From contig NZ_FOFP01000010.1 of assembly GCF_900110925.1 (NCBI RefSeq), positions 62,001 through 126,000 on the forward strand: a DNA stretch of 64,000 nt, given 5' to 3'. The stretch comes from Pseudomonas cuatrocienegasensis (lineage in GTDB: Bacteria > Pseudomonadota > Gammaproteobacteria > Pseudomonadales > Pseudomonadaceae). The position numbers and the translations under genes were made by a program. This document shows positions 28,228 through 38,350 of the stretch, piece by piece. The notes under the pieces are model-generated. The model ran no database searches and had not been told where the DNA came from. It saw only the letters and a program-made list of their open reading frames with translations. Numbering within the stretch: the first letter of the stretch is position 1; each line of letters begins with the position of its first letter.

Positions 28228-29013
28228 TCACTCGGCAAAATCCGAGCCTTCGCGCAACAACTGGCGTTTCACACTCTCCAGGTGCAGATGCGCGCTCTCG
28301 GCGTTGCCCTGCTGCATCTGCCGGCTGGCCGCACTGGCGATGGCTGGCGGCACTGCCTTGAGCGGCCGGCCGCTGGCCATGGCTTTGAGCTGCACTTCGG
28401 CGGCGCGCTCCAGGTAGTACAGATCGTCCCAGGCTTCGGCGATGCTCGGCCCCAGCACCAGCGGACCGTGGTTTTTCAGCATCAGCACAGCGGCATCGCC
28501 AGCCGCGCGGGCGATGCGCTCGCCCTCTGCATAATCCAGCGCCAGGCCGTTGTAATCCTCGTCCACTGCCAACCGCTCGTAGAACTTCAGCGCAGTCTGC
28601 CCGGCCCAGACAAAGGGTTCGCCCTCCAGCAAGCACAGCGCCGTGGCATTGGGCATATGGGTGTGGAAGGCGGCCGTGGCCTGGGGATTGAGCCGGTGCA
28701 ACTGGGCATGGATAAAGAATGCAGTGGCCTCCGGGCGGCCCTCGCCGGCCACCACTTGGCCATGAAAATCACAGATCAGCAGCGACGACGCGGTGACCTC
28801 GGCGAACGCCAGGCCATAGGGGTTGACCAGAAACAACTCGGGGTGCCCTGGCACGACGAAAGAAAAGTGATTGCAGATGCCTTCGCCCATGCCCAGCCGG
28901 GCCGCCATGCGCAAACAGGCAGCCAGATCAATGCGTGCCTGACGGATCGCAGGAGTATCGAGGCCGCTAACGACAGTTACGGGTGCAGCCTTGATATCAA
29001 ATGCGTGGGCCAT
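28228..29013 (-). CDS. Class II aldolase/adducin family protein
   Basis: Protein of 261 aa with the zinc-dependent class II aldolase fold. Metal ligands are visible as HTH in AAFHTHMPNA and a third His in LKNHGPLVLG, with the acidic residue in EGRPEATAFF, so it looks catalytically competent. Members act as sugar-phosphate aldolases, decarboxylases or unknown; the substrate is not readable here. The ATG at 29013 has GGAGCG about 10 bases upstream and gives a normal N-terminus. It is divergent from the aminotransferase gene with a shared 208-base control region and belongs by position to the accessory block. Confidence 0.85.
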   Translation of the reverse strand: MAHAFDIKAAPVTVVSGLDTPAIRQARIDLAACLRMAARLGMGEGICNHFSFVVPGHPELFLVNPYGLAFAEVTASSLLICDFHGQVVAGEGRPEATAFFIHAQLHRLNPQATAAFHTHMPNATALCLLEGEPFVWAGQTALKFYERLAVDEDYNGLALDYAEGERIARAAGDAAVLMLKNHGPLVLGPSIAEAWDDLYYLERAAEVQLKAMASGRPLKAVPPAIASAASRQMQQGNAESAHLHLESVKRQLLREGSDFAE

Positions 29014-29095
29014 GCTAAGGCGCTCCAAAAGAAAGATCAGGCCACAGCCTAGCGCGCCAACCAGGCGAGCCAAGGGACAGATGACGCCAGTCGAC

Positions 29096-29137
29096 GGGCC
29101 AGATGTGGCTGACTCAGGCATTGCGCCCATCTGGCCC
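29096..29137. promoter_or_regulatory. Inverted repeat between aldolase and aminotransferase
   Basis: Perfect arms GGGCCAGATG and CATCTGGCCC separated by 22 bases in the divergent control region. Could be an operator or a hairpin in the leader RNA. Confidence 0.4.
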
Positions 29138-29155
29138 TACGGCAAGCGGTAACGT

Positions 29156-29166
29156 TGCTCCTATCG
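29156..29166 (+). promoter_or_regulatory. Shared motif, copy A: candidate MocR operator
   Basis: TGCTCCTATCG lies 56 bases before the aminotransferase start. A 10-of-11 match occurs at 32191-32201 upstream of the transporter gene. Both genes flank the MocR regulator gene, so this is a candidate binding site. Confidence 0.35.
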
Positions 29167-29221
29167 TGAAACCCATAGATACCGGCCCCACCGGTCAGCC
29201 CTGCGGTCACGAGAGGTCACC

Positions 29222-30541
29222 ATGAGCAACCCGATCAGCAACCAGTATGTTTACGACCTGGATCGTCAGCACGTCTTCCACTCCTGGTCGACCCAGGGCA
29301 GCCTCAACCCGCTGGTGATAGCCGGTGGCGAGGGTTGCATGCTGTGGGACTACGACGGCCGTCGCTACCTCGACTTCAGCAGCCAACTGGTCAACACCAA
29401 CATCGGCCACCAGCACCCCAAGGTCATCGCTGCGATTCAGGAACAGGCCGGCAGCCTGGTGACCATCGCCCCGGCGACCGCCAACCTGATGCGTGGCGAA
29501 GCAGCCAAGCGCATCCTCGCCCGTGCGCCGGCCGGTTTCGGCAAGGTGTTTTTCACCAATGCCGGCGCCGACGCCAACGAGAACGCCATGCGCATGGCGC
29601 GCCTGTACACCGGGCGCGACAAGATCCTCTCTGCCTACCGCTCCTACCACGGCAGCACCGGCGCGGCCATCGTCGCCACCGGCGACCCGCGCCGGGTGCC
29701 CAATGAATTCGCCCGCGGCCATGTGCACTTCTTCAACCCCTACCTGTACCGCAGCGAGTTCAACGCGGCCAACGAAGAAGAAGAATGCGCGCGTGCCCTG
29801 CAGCACTTGCGCCGGGTCATCGAGTGCGAAGGGCCTGGCGCCATCGCCGCGATTCTGCTGGAAAGCATCCCCGGTACCGCGGGTATCCTGGTGCCGCCCA
29901 AGGGCTATATGCAGGGCGTGCGCGCGCTGGCCGACGAATTCGGCATCCTGCTGATCCTCGACGAAGTCATGGCTGGCTTCGGCCGCACCGGCGCCTGGCT
30001 GGCGCTGGAGCATTTCGACGTGGTGCCGGACCTGATCGTCTTCGCCAAAGGCGTCAACTCAGGCTACGTGCCGGCCGGCGGGGTGATGATCTCCCGGCCG
30101 ATCTGTGCGTACTTCGACAACCACTTCTTCCCCGGCGGCCTGACCTACTCCGGCCATCCCCTGGCGATGGCGGCGATTGTCGCCACCCTCGACGCCATGA
30201 GCGCGGAAGGCATGGTCGACAATGCCCGCCAGATCGGTCAGGAGGTACTCGGCCCAGGCCTGCTGAAACTCGCCGAACGCTACCCGATGATCGGCGAAGC
30301 CCGTGGCGTCGGCCTGTTCTGGGCGTTGGAGTTCGTCAGCGACTCAGTGAAAAAGACGCCGATGCCAGCGCCGGTGATGCAGGAAATGAAAGCCGCGCTG
30401 ACCGCCCGCGGGCTGCTCAGCTTCGTGGTGGAGAACCGCATCCATGTGGTGCCGCCGTGCATCGTCAACGCCGCCCAGGTCAATGAGGCCCTGGCGATCT
30501 TTGACGAGGTGTTCGCGCTGTTTGCCCCGCGCTTTGCCTGA
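29222..30541 (+). CDS. Class III aminotransferase
   Basis: PLP-dependent transaminase of 439 aa, of the group acting on omega-amino acids or amines with pyruvate or 2-oxoglutarate. The Schiff-base lysine is K276 in VFAKGVNSGYVPAGG, and TNAGADANENAMRMAR, YRSYHGST and LILDEVMAGFGRTG are intact. The closest general resemblance is to taurine- or beta-alanine-pyruvate type enzymes, but the substrate is not settled. CACGAGAGG lies before the start. It stands between a divergent class II aldolase and a convergent MocR regulator; the YdfG-like dehydrogenase of the block would suit a semialdehyde product. Confidence 0.88.
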   Translation: MSNPISNQYVYDLDRQHVFHSWSTQGSLNPLVIAGGEGCMLWDYDGRRYLDFSSQLVNTNIGHQHPKVIAAIQEQAGSLVTIAPATANLMRGEAAKRILARAPAGFGKVFFTNAGADANENAMRMARLYTGRDKILSAYRSYHGSTGAAIVATGDPRRVPNEFARGHVHFFNPYLYRSEFNAANEEEECARALQHLRRVIECEGPGAIAAILLESIPGTAGILVPPKGYMQGVRALADEFGILLILDEVMAGFGRTGAWLALEHFDVVPDLIVFAKGVNSGYVPAGGVMISRPICAYFDNHFFPGGLTYSGHPLAMAAIVATLDAMSAEGMVDNARQIGQEVLGPGLLKLAERYPMIGEARGVGLFWALEFVSDSVKKTPMPAPVMQEMKAALTARGLLSFVVENRIHVVPPCIVNAAQVNEALAIFDEVFALFAPRFA

Positions 30542-30547
30542 TAACCG

Positions 30548-30608
30548 TCGCGGCTAAAGCCCCTCCCACAGATGCTCCGTAGGTCTGTGGGAGGGGCTTT
30601 AGCCGCGA
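30548..30608. repeat. REPIN between convergent aminotransferase and MocR genes
   Basis: TCGCGGCTAAAGCCCCTCCC and GGGAGGGGCTTTAGCCGCGA inverted with a short loop; almost perfect arms. Lies 7 bases after each stop and may serve as a shared terminator. Confidence 0.8.
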
Positions 30609-30615
30609 CCGCCCG

Positions 30616-32112
30616 TTACAACCGCGCCAGCACCTCTCCCAACTTCTGCACACCCGGCCGAATACGTTCGGCGTCGATGGCATGAAAACCCAGGCGCATA
30701 AAGTTTGTCGGTGCCGGCGCGCTGCCAAGGAAGAACTGCGCACCGGACTCGATCAGCACACTCTGCTGCGCCGCGGCCCAGGCCAGTCGCTGGGTATCCA
30801 CTCCAGCCGGCGCCGCCAGCCAGCAGGCGCTGGCGCCGGGACTGCCCATCGGCTGGCAATCGGCCAGATCGCTGCGCAAGGCCTGATACAGCAGCTCACG
30901 GCGGCGGCAATGTTCTTCGCGAAAACGCCGCAGGTGGGCGTCGTAGTGCCCCTGGGCAAGAAACTCGGCAAGCATGCGCTGGTTGTTCAACGGTGGGTGG
31001 CGGTACATCAGCCGGCGCAGGGCGCGCAGTTCGTCGATCAGCTCGGCATCGGCGACCATGTAGCCGATGCGCAAGCCCGGCGCGAAGGCCTTGGACAGGC
31101 TGCTCAGGTAGATCACCCGGCCGCTGCTGTCGCTGGCCTTGAGCGCTGGCAGCGGGTGATTGTCGAGGTTGAATTCGGCGTCGTAGTCGTCCTCGATCAG
31201 CACCTGGTCGTGCTGGCGGATCTGCCGCAACAGCTCGCCACGCCGCGCCGCGCTCATGGCCACACCAGTGGGTACCTGGTGCCCTGGGGTGACATAGAGG
31301 TATTCACAGCTATCGAGGCGCGCGTCGACCACCAGGCCCTCGGCGTCAACATCCTGCAACTGCACCCGCGCGCCCTGGATATCGAAGATGCTCATGGCAT
31401 CGCGAAAGCCGGGGTTTTCCATGCCCACGGTCACGCCCCGGCTCATCAGCAAGCTGGCCAGCAGATAAAGCGCATTCTGCGAGCCCAGGGTGACCAGAAT
31501 CTCATCGGCCCGCGCCCAGATGCCGCGCTTGGGCAAGACGCGGGTACGCAACTGCTCAATAAGCATGTCGTCGTCGCGGTCGAAGCGATCACCCAGCCAG
31601 CTTTGATCACGTTCGGCGCGCAGGTTATTGCGCGACACCTCACGCCAGCGCTCCAACGGGAACACATCGCTGATCGGCTGACCATAAATGAACGGGTAGG
31701 TAAAACTCGTCCAGTTGCTCGGGCGCAGCACGCCGTGCTTCAAACTGGGCTGCATGCGCAGGCGCGTGGCCCAATCCAGCGCACGCTCCGCGGCCGGCTC
31801 GTCGGAGTGCTCCTGCTTGCGCAGCGGCGTCATACGCAGAACCGCCTCGCCAGCCTGACCGCAGTAATCCGGGTGCAGGTAGTAGCCACTGCGCGGGCGG
31901 CTGACCAGGTAACCGTTGTCGAGCAGGCTCTCGTACACCAGCGCCACGGTATTGCGCGAGATGGACAGCTGCTGGGACAGCTTGCGGCACGACGGCAAGG
32001 GCTCATCAGCCGGGAAACCGCGGCCGAGAATGGCCGACACCAGAGACTCGCGCAGCTGCTCCTGGAGGCCGCGCTGCGGGTCGAAATCGAGGTGGTAAAT
32101 ATGATCGATCAT
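30616..32112 (-). CDS. MocR-type GntR/aminotransferase transcription regulator
   Basis: Regulator of 498 aa. It has an N-terminal GntR winged helix (about 8-75; SCRKLSQQLSISRNTVALVY), a linker, and an aminotransferase fold-type I domain with the PLP lysine in YLSSLSKAFAPGLRIGY. Such proteins sense PLP adducts or amino compounds and control transport or catabolism of amines. ATG at 32112 has GGGAG 6 bases upstream; the long in-frame extension upstream is not supported. It lies between and is divergent from the ABC transporter genes, so it probably controls both the transporter and the aminotransferase. Confidence 0.92.
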   Translation of the reverse strand: MIDHIYHLDFDPQRGLQEQLRESLVSAILGRGFPADEPLPSCRKLSQQLSISRNTVALVYESLLDNGYLVSRPRSGYYLHPDYCGQAGEAVLRMTPLRKQEHSDEPAAERALDWATRLRMQPSLKHGVLRPSNWTSFTYPFIYGQPISDVFPLERWREVSRNNLRAERDQSWLGDRFDRDDDMLIEQLRTRVLPKRGIWARADEILVTLGSQNALYLLASLLMSRGVTVGMENPGFRDAMSIFDIQGARVQLQDVDAEGLVVDARLDSCEYLYVTPGHQVPTGVAMSAARRGELLRQIRQHDQVLIEDDYDAEFNLDNHPLPALKASDSSGRVIYLSSLSKAFAPGLRIGYMVADAELIDELRALRRLMYRHPPLNNQRMLAEFLAQGHYDAHLRRFREEHCRRRELLYQALRSDLADCQPMGSPGASACWLAAPAGVDTQRLAWAAAQQSVLIESGAQFFLGSAPAPTNFMRLGFHAIDAERIRPGVQKLGEVLARL

Positions 32113-32190
32113 GGTGCTCCCAACATCCAAACAACCCTGTGACGTAGCAAGTAGCGCGCCACTGTCGCTGGCCAGAACAAAGGCGAAAAC

Positions 32191-32201
32191 TGCCCCTATC
32201 G
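32191..32201 (+). promoter_or_regulatory. Shared motif, copy B: candidate MocR operator
   Basis: TGCCCCTATCG in the 175-base MocR/transporter divergent region, 87 bases before the binding-protein start. Matches the motif at 29156-29166 in 10 of 11 bases. Confidence 0.35.
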
Positions 32202-32287
32202 CCGTCTCGTCAGGCGTCTCTAAGGTGAAAACCAAACCGCCGCTGAGCGGCCTGGACAACCCTGTTCGACACCTCTGGAGCACGCCC

Positions 32288-33172
32288 ATGAAACACTCGA
32301 CTACGGACTGCAAACCCTTCGGCCTGTTGCGCAAACTTGCCCTGGCCAGCTGCCTCCTCGGCGCCTCGCTGAGCGCCCATGCCGACCTCGCCGACATCAA
32401 GAGCAAGGGCAGCATGAGCGTCGCCACCGAGGATGACTACGCGCCGTTCAACTTCATCGTCGACGGCAAGCCGGAGGGGTTTCACAAGGAACTGCTGGAA
32501 GATCTCAAGGCCTATGCCAAGGAACAGGGCATCGAGGTGAAGCAGGAAATCCTGCCCTGGACCGGTCTGCTCGCCTCGGTCTCGGCCGGCCAGTACGACA
32601 TGGCCTTTACCGGCGCGCTGGTCACCGACGACCGCCTGCGCGTCTTCAACTTCGCCCCGCCGTTCGCCTCCGCCCAGCACTTCTACGTCAAGCGCGCCGG
32701 CGATGACAGCCTCGGCGATATCGCCAGCCTGTGCGGCAAAACCGCCGGCGTACAGGCTGGCAGCGCCCTGCTCGCACGCCTGCCCGAGCTGAAGAAGATG
32801 ATGGCAGCCGAGGGCTGCGAAATCGGCGATGTGATCGAATACCCGTCCTACCCGGAAGCCTATGCCGACCTGGCCAACGGCCGCCTGGACTACGTGGTCA
32901 ACGCGCTGATTTCGGTCAACGACCTGGTCAAGACCCGCGGCGACACCTTCGCCAAGGGCATCGCCGTGTCCGGTGACGGCTTCGCCGCCTGGCCGGTGCC
33001 CAAGAGCAGCCCGGAACTGCTGGAGTTCCTTGTCGGCTTTATGAACCAGGTACGCGACAACGGCCGCCTGGCCGAGCTGCAGACCAAGTGGTTCGGCGAA
33101 GCCTTCCCGAGCATGCCCAAGGAGCCGATCAGCAACGTCGAGCAGTTCCACAGCCTCGCCGGCATGGAATAA
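32288..33172 (+). CDS. Polar amino-acid ABC transporter, binding protein
   Basis: Periplasmic solute receptor of 294 aa, family 3. The signal peptide ends around AHA-DLADIKSKG near residue 33; a cysteine in LASC makes a lipoprotein site possible but less likely. The mature domain has VATEDDYAPFNFIVDGKPEGFHKEL, LPWTGLLASVSAGQYDMAFTG and the two-Cys pair (SLCGK, AEGCEIG). The family takes polar or basic amino acids and related amines; the substrate is unknown. First gene of a five-gene row (binding protein, two permeases, ATPase, SDR), divergent from the MocR gene. Confidence 0.88.
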   Translation: MKHSTTDCKPFGLLRKLALASCLLGASLSAHADLADIKSKGSMSVATEDDYAPFNFIVDGKPEGFHKELLEDLKAYAKEQGIEVKQEILPWTGLLASVSAGQYDMAFTGALVTDDRLRVFNFAPPFASAQHFYVKRAGDDSLGDIASLCGKTAGVQAGSALLARLPELKKMMAAEGCEIGDVIEYPSYPEAYADLANGRLDYVVNALISVNDLVKTRGDTFAKGIAVSGDGFAAWPVPKSSPELLEFLVGFMNQVRDNGRLAELQTKWFGEAFPSMPKEPISNVEQFHSLAGME

Positions 33173-33179
33173 CCCCTTC

Positions 33180-33202
33180 GGGGCGCCCATCGCCGGCGCC
33201 CC
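33180..33202 (+). terminator. Stem-loop between binding protein and permeases
   Basis: GGGGCGCC, loop CATCGCC, GGCGCCCC, followed by a second hairpin CAGGGCC...GGCCCTG at 33209-33228. No T-tract. Such structures commonly protect the binding-protein mRNA end and reduce permease expression. Confidence 0.45.
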
Positions 33203-33276
33203 GTACGCCAGGGCCGACCCTGGCCCTGATCGTGCTTACACCTCAAGTACCCTCGTTTAGTTCCTAGGAGCCCGAC

Positions 33277-33918
33277 ATGACCGGAAACGCCTGGCTATTG
33301 CTGCTCGAAGGTGCCTGGACGACCCTGTGGATCTCTTCGATCGCCATTGCCCTGGGCGTAGTCATCGGCCTGGGCATTGCCCTGGTACGCATGGCGCGCT
33401 TGCCCTTTATCGACCAGTTGCTGGTGCTCTATGTCAGCCTGGCGCGGGCTACGCCGCTGGTTACCCTGGTGCTGTTCATCTTCCTCTCGACGCCGACCTT
33501 CGGCCTGGCGATGGACCGCTACAGCGCCGCGATTCTGGCCCTGACCCTGAACACCGCGGCGTTCAACGCCGAAGTCTGGCGGGCCGCATTTATCAGTTTT
33601 TCCCGCGAGCAGAAGGAGGCTGCGCTGGCCTGCGGCATGACCAATGGCGTGTTCTTCCGGCGCATCATGCTGCCGCAGATGATCACCAGCAGCCTGCCTG
33701 GCCTGTTCAACGAAATGTCTTTTTTGATCAAGAGCAGCCCGGCCATCGCGGTGATCGGCATCGTCGACCTGACCCGGGTGACCAACCGCATCAGCGCCGT
33801 GACCTACGAACCGCTGCCGCCGATTCTCGCCGCCGCCCTGCTGTACATGCTGATCATCGGTGTTCTGCTCAAGCTGCAGGCCATCGCCGAGAAGAAAGCC
33901 AATCGCCTGGCGATGTGA
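33277..33918 (+). CDS. Polar amino-acid ABC transporter, permease 1
   Basis: Inner-membrane subunit of 213 aa, HisMQ family, with five predicted helices. The coupling motif EAALACGMTNGVFFRRIMLPQ (EAA loop) is near residues 115-135. AGGAG lies 8-12 bases before the start. It is followed 10 bases later by a second permease, with which it would form the membrane heterodimer. Confidence 0.92.
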   Translation: MTGNAWLLLLEGAWTTLWISSIAIALGVVIGLGIALVRMARLPFIDQLLVLYVSLARATPLVTLVLFIFLSTPTFGLAMDRYSAAILALTLNTAAFNAEVWRAAFISFSREQKEAALACGMTNGVFFRRIMLPQMITSSLPGLFNEMSFLIKSSPAIAVIGIVDLTRVTNRISAVTYEPLPPILAAALLYMLIIGVLLKLQAIAEKKANRLAM

Positions 33919-33928
33919 GGAAGCCCCC

Positions 33929-34583
33929 ATGACCGAATGGAGCATTATCTGGGAGGCGCGCGGCGCCTTCCTCAACGGCGCCCTGAACACCCTGATCCTG
34001 TTTATTCTCTCGGTGCTCGCGGCCTTCGCCATTGGCTGCTTCACCGTCTACCTGCTGGAGGCGCGCAACGCCCTTTCCACTGTGTTGCGCTGGGCGATCA
34101 ACCTGATGCGCATGCTGCCCTTTCTGGTGCTCGCCTACCTGCTGTACTACGGCCTGCCCAGCCTGGGCGTCAAACCCAGTGCCTGGGGCGCCGGCCTGGT
34201 GGCACTGGCGATTTACCACGCCGCCTACTTCGCCGAGATTCTGCGCGGTGCGCGCATCGTCCTGCCGGCCGGGCAGATCGAGGCCGCCAAGGCCCATGGT
34301 TTTCGCTCCGCGCGGCTGTACTGGCGGATCATCCTGCCGCAACTGGTGATCCGCACCCGCCCGCTGCTCGGCAACCAGTTGATCTACGCGCTCAAGGACA
34401 CCGCCTTTCTCACCATCATCACCGTGCAGGAACTGACGGCGGCGGCCAACTCGGTACAGGCCACCTACTTCATCCCCACCGAGGCCTTTATTGTGGTCAT
34501 CGCCCTGTACTGGGTCATCAGCATCTGCCTGGAACTGGCGCTCAAATGGGCGGGCCGGTTCGGCGCAAAACGAGGTTTCGAAC

Positions 34584-34591
<8 letters not shown>
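33929..34591 (+). CDS. Polar amino-acid ABC transporter, permease 2
   Basis: Second HisMQ-family membrane subunit, 220 aa, five helices, with EAAKAHGFRSARLYWRIILPQ as the coupling loop. ATG at 33929 is preceded by GAGGAAG; the in-frame start at 33860 overlaps permease 1 and is rejected. The ATPase gene starts 8 bases before this stop. Confidence 0.92.
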
Positions 34592-36162
<1,571 letters not shown>

Positions 36163-36177
36163 TACGGCAACACCACA

Positions 36178-36205
36178 GCCTCGCCCCGAACCCTCGGGGC
36201 GAGGC
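36178..36205. terminator. Strong hairpin after the SDR gene
   Basis: Perfect 12-base stem GCCTCGCCCCGA, loop ACCC, TCGGGGCGAGGC, 15 bases after the stop. No T-tract follows. Confidence 0.5.
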
Positions 36206-36209
36206 CGCC

Positions 36210-36244
36210 GTAGGATGGATTAGCCGAAGGCGTAATCCGTCACC
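36210..36244. repeat. GTAGGGTGGA-family single hairpin, variant
   Basis: GTAGGATGGATTAGCC-gaag-GCGTAATCCGTCACC. A diverged member of the repeat family seen at 17101 and 28126. Confidence 0.5.
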
Positions 36245-36270
36245 GCTAGCATGCCTTAATCCAGCAGACC

Positions 36271-36993
36271 CTAGCCGCCGACCACGCTGCGCCACAGCGT
36301 CAGCGCCGACAGCAGCACCAACAACCCACCAACCAGCACCCGCACCGACCCCGGCGGCCAGCGCCGGTGCGCCCATTGCCCCAGTAGATTGCCCAGCAGA
36401 GCCGGCACCAGCAGTTGGCCGACCAGCCGCCCGTGCTCACTCTGCAAGACGCCAAACGCCCACAACCCGAGTAGCGCGCAGGCACTGCTGGCAAGAAAGA
36501 ACAGGATGGCCGTGCCACGCATCTGCTGCGGCAGTACACCACTGCGCACCAGGTAGAGCATCAGCGGCGGGCCACCTGCGGAGGCCAGGCTGGTGGCCAG
36601 TCCGGAAACCAGCCCCGCCAACACCGCCACAGGCCGTCGCGACGGCTTGATCCGCTGCGGTGCCGGTTGCCAGAGCACGGCCACCCCGCCGAACAGGCAT
36701 AGCAGCGCAATCAGCGGCGTCAGCCAGGCGCCGGAAACCCAGGACAGCAGCCAGGCACCCGGTAATACGGCGAGCAGCATGCCGCCCACCAGGCAGGTCG
36801 TCACCGGCCGATCAAACTGCCGCAGGGCGCTCGGCAGCAGACTGATGCTGCACAGCAGATCCAGCATCAGGGTCACCGGGATCGCCAGTGTAGGCGGCAG
36901 ATACAACAACAGCCCGAGCGCCAGGATGATGGCAAAGCCAAACCCGCTATACCCCCTGACAAGGCCAGCCACACAGGCCATCACAGCAAACAC
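36271..36993 (-). CDS. TauE/SafE family membrane exporter
   Basis: Inner-membrane protein of 240 aa with about eight helices, of the sulfite exporter TauE/SafE family, which carries organic anions, sulfite or sulfoacetate; the substrate here is unknown. The family halves GYSGFGFAIILALGLLL and GLVSGLATSLASAGGPPLMLYL are clear. GTG at 36993 is chosen because GGAGG lies 6 bases before it. It is transcribed toward the SDR gene. Its stop codon TAG lies in a CTAG next to CAGACC, a sequence identical to the end of the MITE-like elements. Confidence 0.85.
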   Translation of the reverse strand: MFAVMACVAGLVRGYSGFGFAIILALGLLLYLPPTLAIPVTLMLDLLCSISLLPSALRQFDRPVTTCLVGGMLLAVLPGAWLLSWVSGAWLTPLIALLCLFGGVAVLWQPAPQRIKPSRRPVAVLAGLVSGLATSLASAGGPPLMLYLVRSGVLPQQMRGTAILFFLASSACALLGLWAFGVLQSEHGRLVGQLLVPALLGNLLGQWAHRRWPPGSVRVLVGGLLVLLSALTLWRSVVGG

Positions 36994-37040
36994 GGCGCAC
37001 CTCCGCGAACAGTGCCACGACAAAAATAATTGGGCGTTAT

Positions 37041-37145
37041 CTGTAGGAGCGAAGGGGGCGCCTAGCCTTTATTCGCGATAATCCTTGAGAGCGCTGAAAG
37101 GGTCGCGGCTAAAAAGCGGAGCGCCACCCGGCGGCCCCTCCCGCG
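37041..37145. repeat. Degenerate REP pair upstream of ureD
   Basis: CTGTAGGAGCGAAGGGGGCG... and ...GGTCGCGGCTAAAAAGCGGA...GGCCCCTCCCGCG resemble broken halves of the REPIN family at 30548 and 48148. Confidence 0.5.
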
Positions 37146-37276
37146 CAGCCTGGCATTGACCGACCTTTGATTCGTGACACGACCCTAACCCCCTCGCCCA
37201 GCGCGAGCAAAGCCAGTTACCCGCCGAGCATGGGCCAGTCAGCGCGCACACTTAACGCACACCCAATCGACGGAAA

Positions 37277-37291
37277 GCACCAAAAAAGTGC
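37277..37291 (+). promoter_or_regulatory. Candidate NtrC site upstream of ureD
   Basis: GCACCAAAAAAGTGC matches GCACCA-N3-TGGTGC in 10 of 12 fixed bases and is centred about 110 bases before the start predicted from the sigma-54 promoter at 37368, a usual enhancer distance. Confidence 0.6.
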
Positions 37292-37367
37292 AATTATTTA
37301 GCCGCAAGCTCATTCAAGAGGCACTTGTGCAGCAGCATCCAGCAGGCACGCACCGTCGTAGCGCACC

Positions 37368-37382
37368 GGGCACGGCAATTGC
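37368..37382 (+). promoter_or_regulatory. Sigma-54 promoter of the urease operon
   Basis: GGGCACGGCAATTGC has the GG and GC elements ten bases apart and differs from TGGCACG-N4-TTGC only in the first base. The predicted start near 37394 is 24 bases before ureD. Confidence 0.75.
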
Positions 37383-37417
37383 TCCACAGTTGCCATGAGC
37401 CTGATAAGCGAACCGAC

Positions 37418-38251
37418 ATGAATGCCCTGTCCCCTGCCTTTACCCCCAGCTGGCACGCCGAGCTGGAGCTGGGCTATGGCCGCGATGGCGCCCACACCCG
37501 GCCCACCCTGCGCCGCCACCTGGGCCCGCTGCGGGTGCAAAAGCACCTGCACGCCGAAGGCCCGGAGGTCTGCCAGCACATCATTGTCCATCCACCGGGC
37601 GGCATCGCCGGCGGTGATCGCCTGGACATCAGCGCGACCGTCGGTGAGCGGGCCTGGGCGCAACTGACCAGCCCGGGCGCGGCCAAGTGGTATCGCGCCG
37701 CTGGCCCGGCTTACCAGCAGGTCAAGCTGCGCGTCGAAGCCGGCGCGACCCTCGAATGGCTGCCCCAGGAGACCATCGTCTATGCCGCGGCCCAGGCGGA
37801 ATTGAGCACCGATATCGAGCTGCTCGGCGACGCCCGCCTGTTCTACTGGGACATAGTCGCCCTCGGCCGCCCCGCCAGTGGCGAGCGCTTCGATAGCGGT
37901 CACTTCCAGGCCCAGCTGAATATTCGCCGTGACGGCCAGTTGCTCTGGCACGAACGCCAGCGCGTGGTCGGCGGCGATGGCCTGCTCGACTCGCCGATCG
38001 GCCTGGGTGGCCAACCGGTGTTCGCCACCCTGCTGATCAGCGCAGAGGCGCCGGCCGAACTACTCGAACGCTGCCGCGACCTACCTTCCCGGGTGCGCGG
38101 CGACCTGACGCAACTGCCCGGCCTGCTGGTCGCCCGCTGCCTGGCCGACGAAGCCCTGCACGCCCGCGCCTGGCTGATCGAACTCTGGCGCCTGCTGCGC
38201 CCGGCTATGCTGGGTCGCGAAGCGCTGGCGCCGAGAATCTGGAGCACCTGA
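37418..38251 (+). CDS. ureD: Urease accessory protein UreD
   Basis: Chaperone that binds urease apoprotein and, with UreF and UreG, helps insert nickel. At 277 aa it matches the family length, with [40 protein letters not shown] and [10 protein letters not shown] typical. ATG at 37418 is chosen to give MNALSPAF...WHAELELGY; the ribosome site is weak. First gene of the urease cluster, behind a sigma-54 promoter. UreE, UreF and UreG are not in the window; in P. aeruginosa they lie elsewhere too. Confidence 0.94.
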   Translation: MNALSPAFTPSWHAELELGYGRDGAHTRPTLRRHLGPLRVQKHLHAEGPEVCQHIIVHPPGGIAGGDRLDISATVGERAWAQLTSPGAAKWYRAAGPAYQQVKLRVEAGATLEWLPQETIVYAAAQAELSTDIELLGDARLFYWDIVALGRPASGERFDSGHFQAQLNIRRDGQLLWHERQRVVGGDGLLDSPIGLGGQPVFATLLISAEAPAELLERCRDLPSRVRGDLTQLPGLLVARCLADEALHARAWLIELWRLLRPAMLGREALAPRIWST

Positions 38252-38350
38252 ACCGCACACATATTCCTGGCCTGTACGCTGAACACGTGGCCAGGATCAA
38301 GGCACGCACCTTGCGTGAAAAATCCGCCTTACGCCTTTGATGGAACTGCC

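Larger units (their letters stand above)
36994..37417. other. 424-base control region between TauE and ureD
   Basis: No gene. It holds a degenerate REP pair (37041-37145), an NtrC-type site (37277-37291) and a sigma-54 promoter (37368-37382) facing ureD. The stretch 37146-37270 shows nothing recognised. Confidence 0.65.

Noticed and set aside
30682..32142. Plus-strand open frame of 486 codons opposite the MocR gene
   Set aside because: The MocR frame carries intact DNA-binding and PLP motifs; the opposite frame has none.
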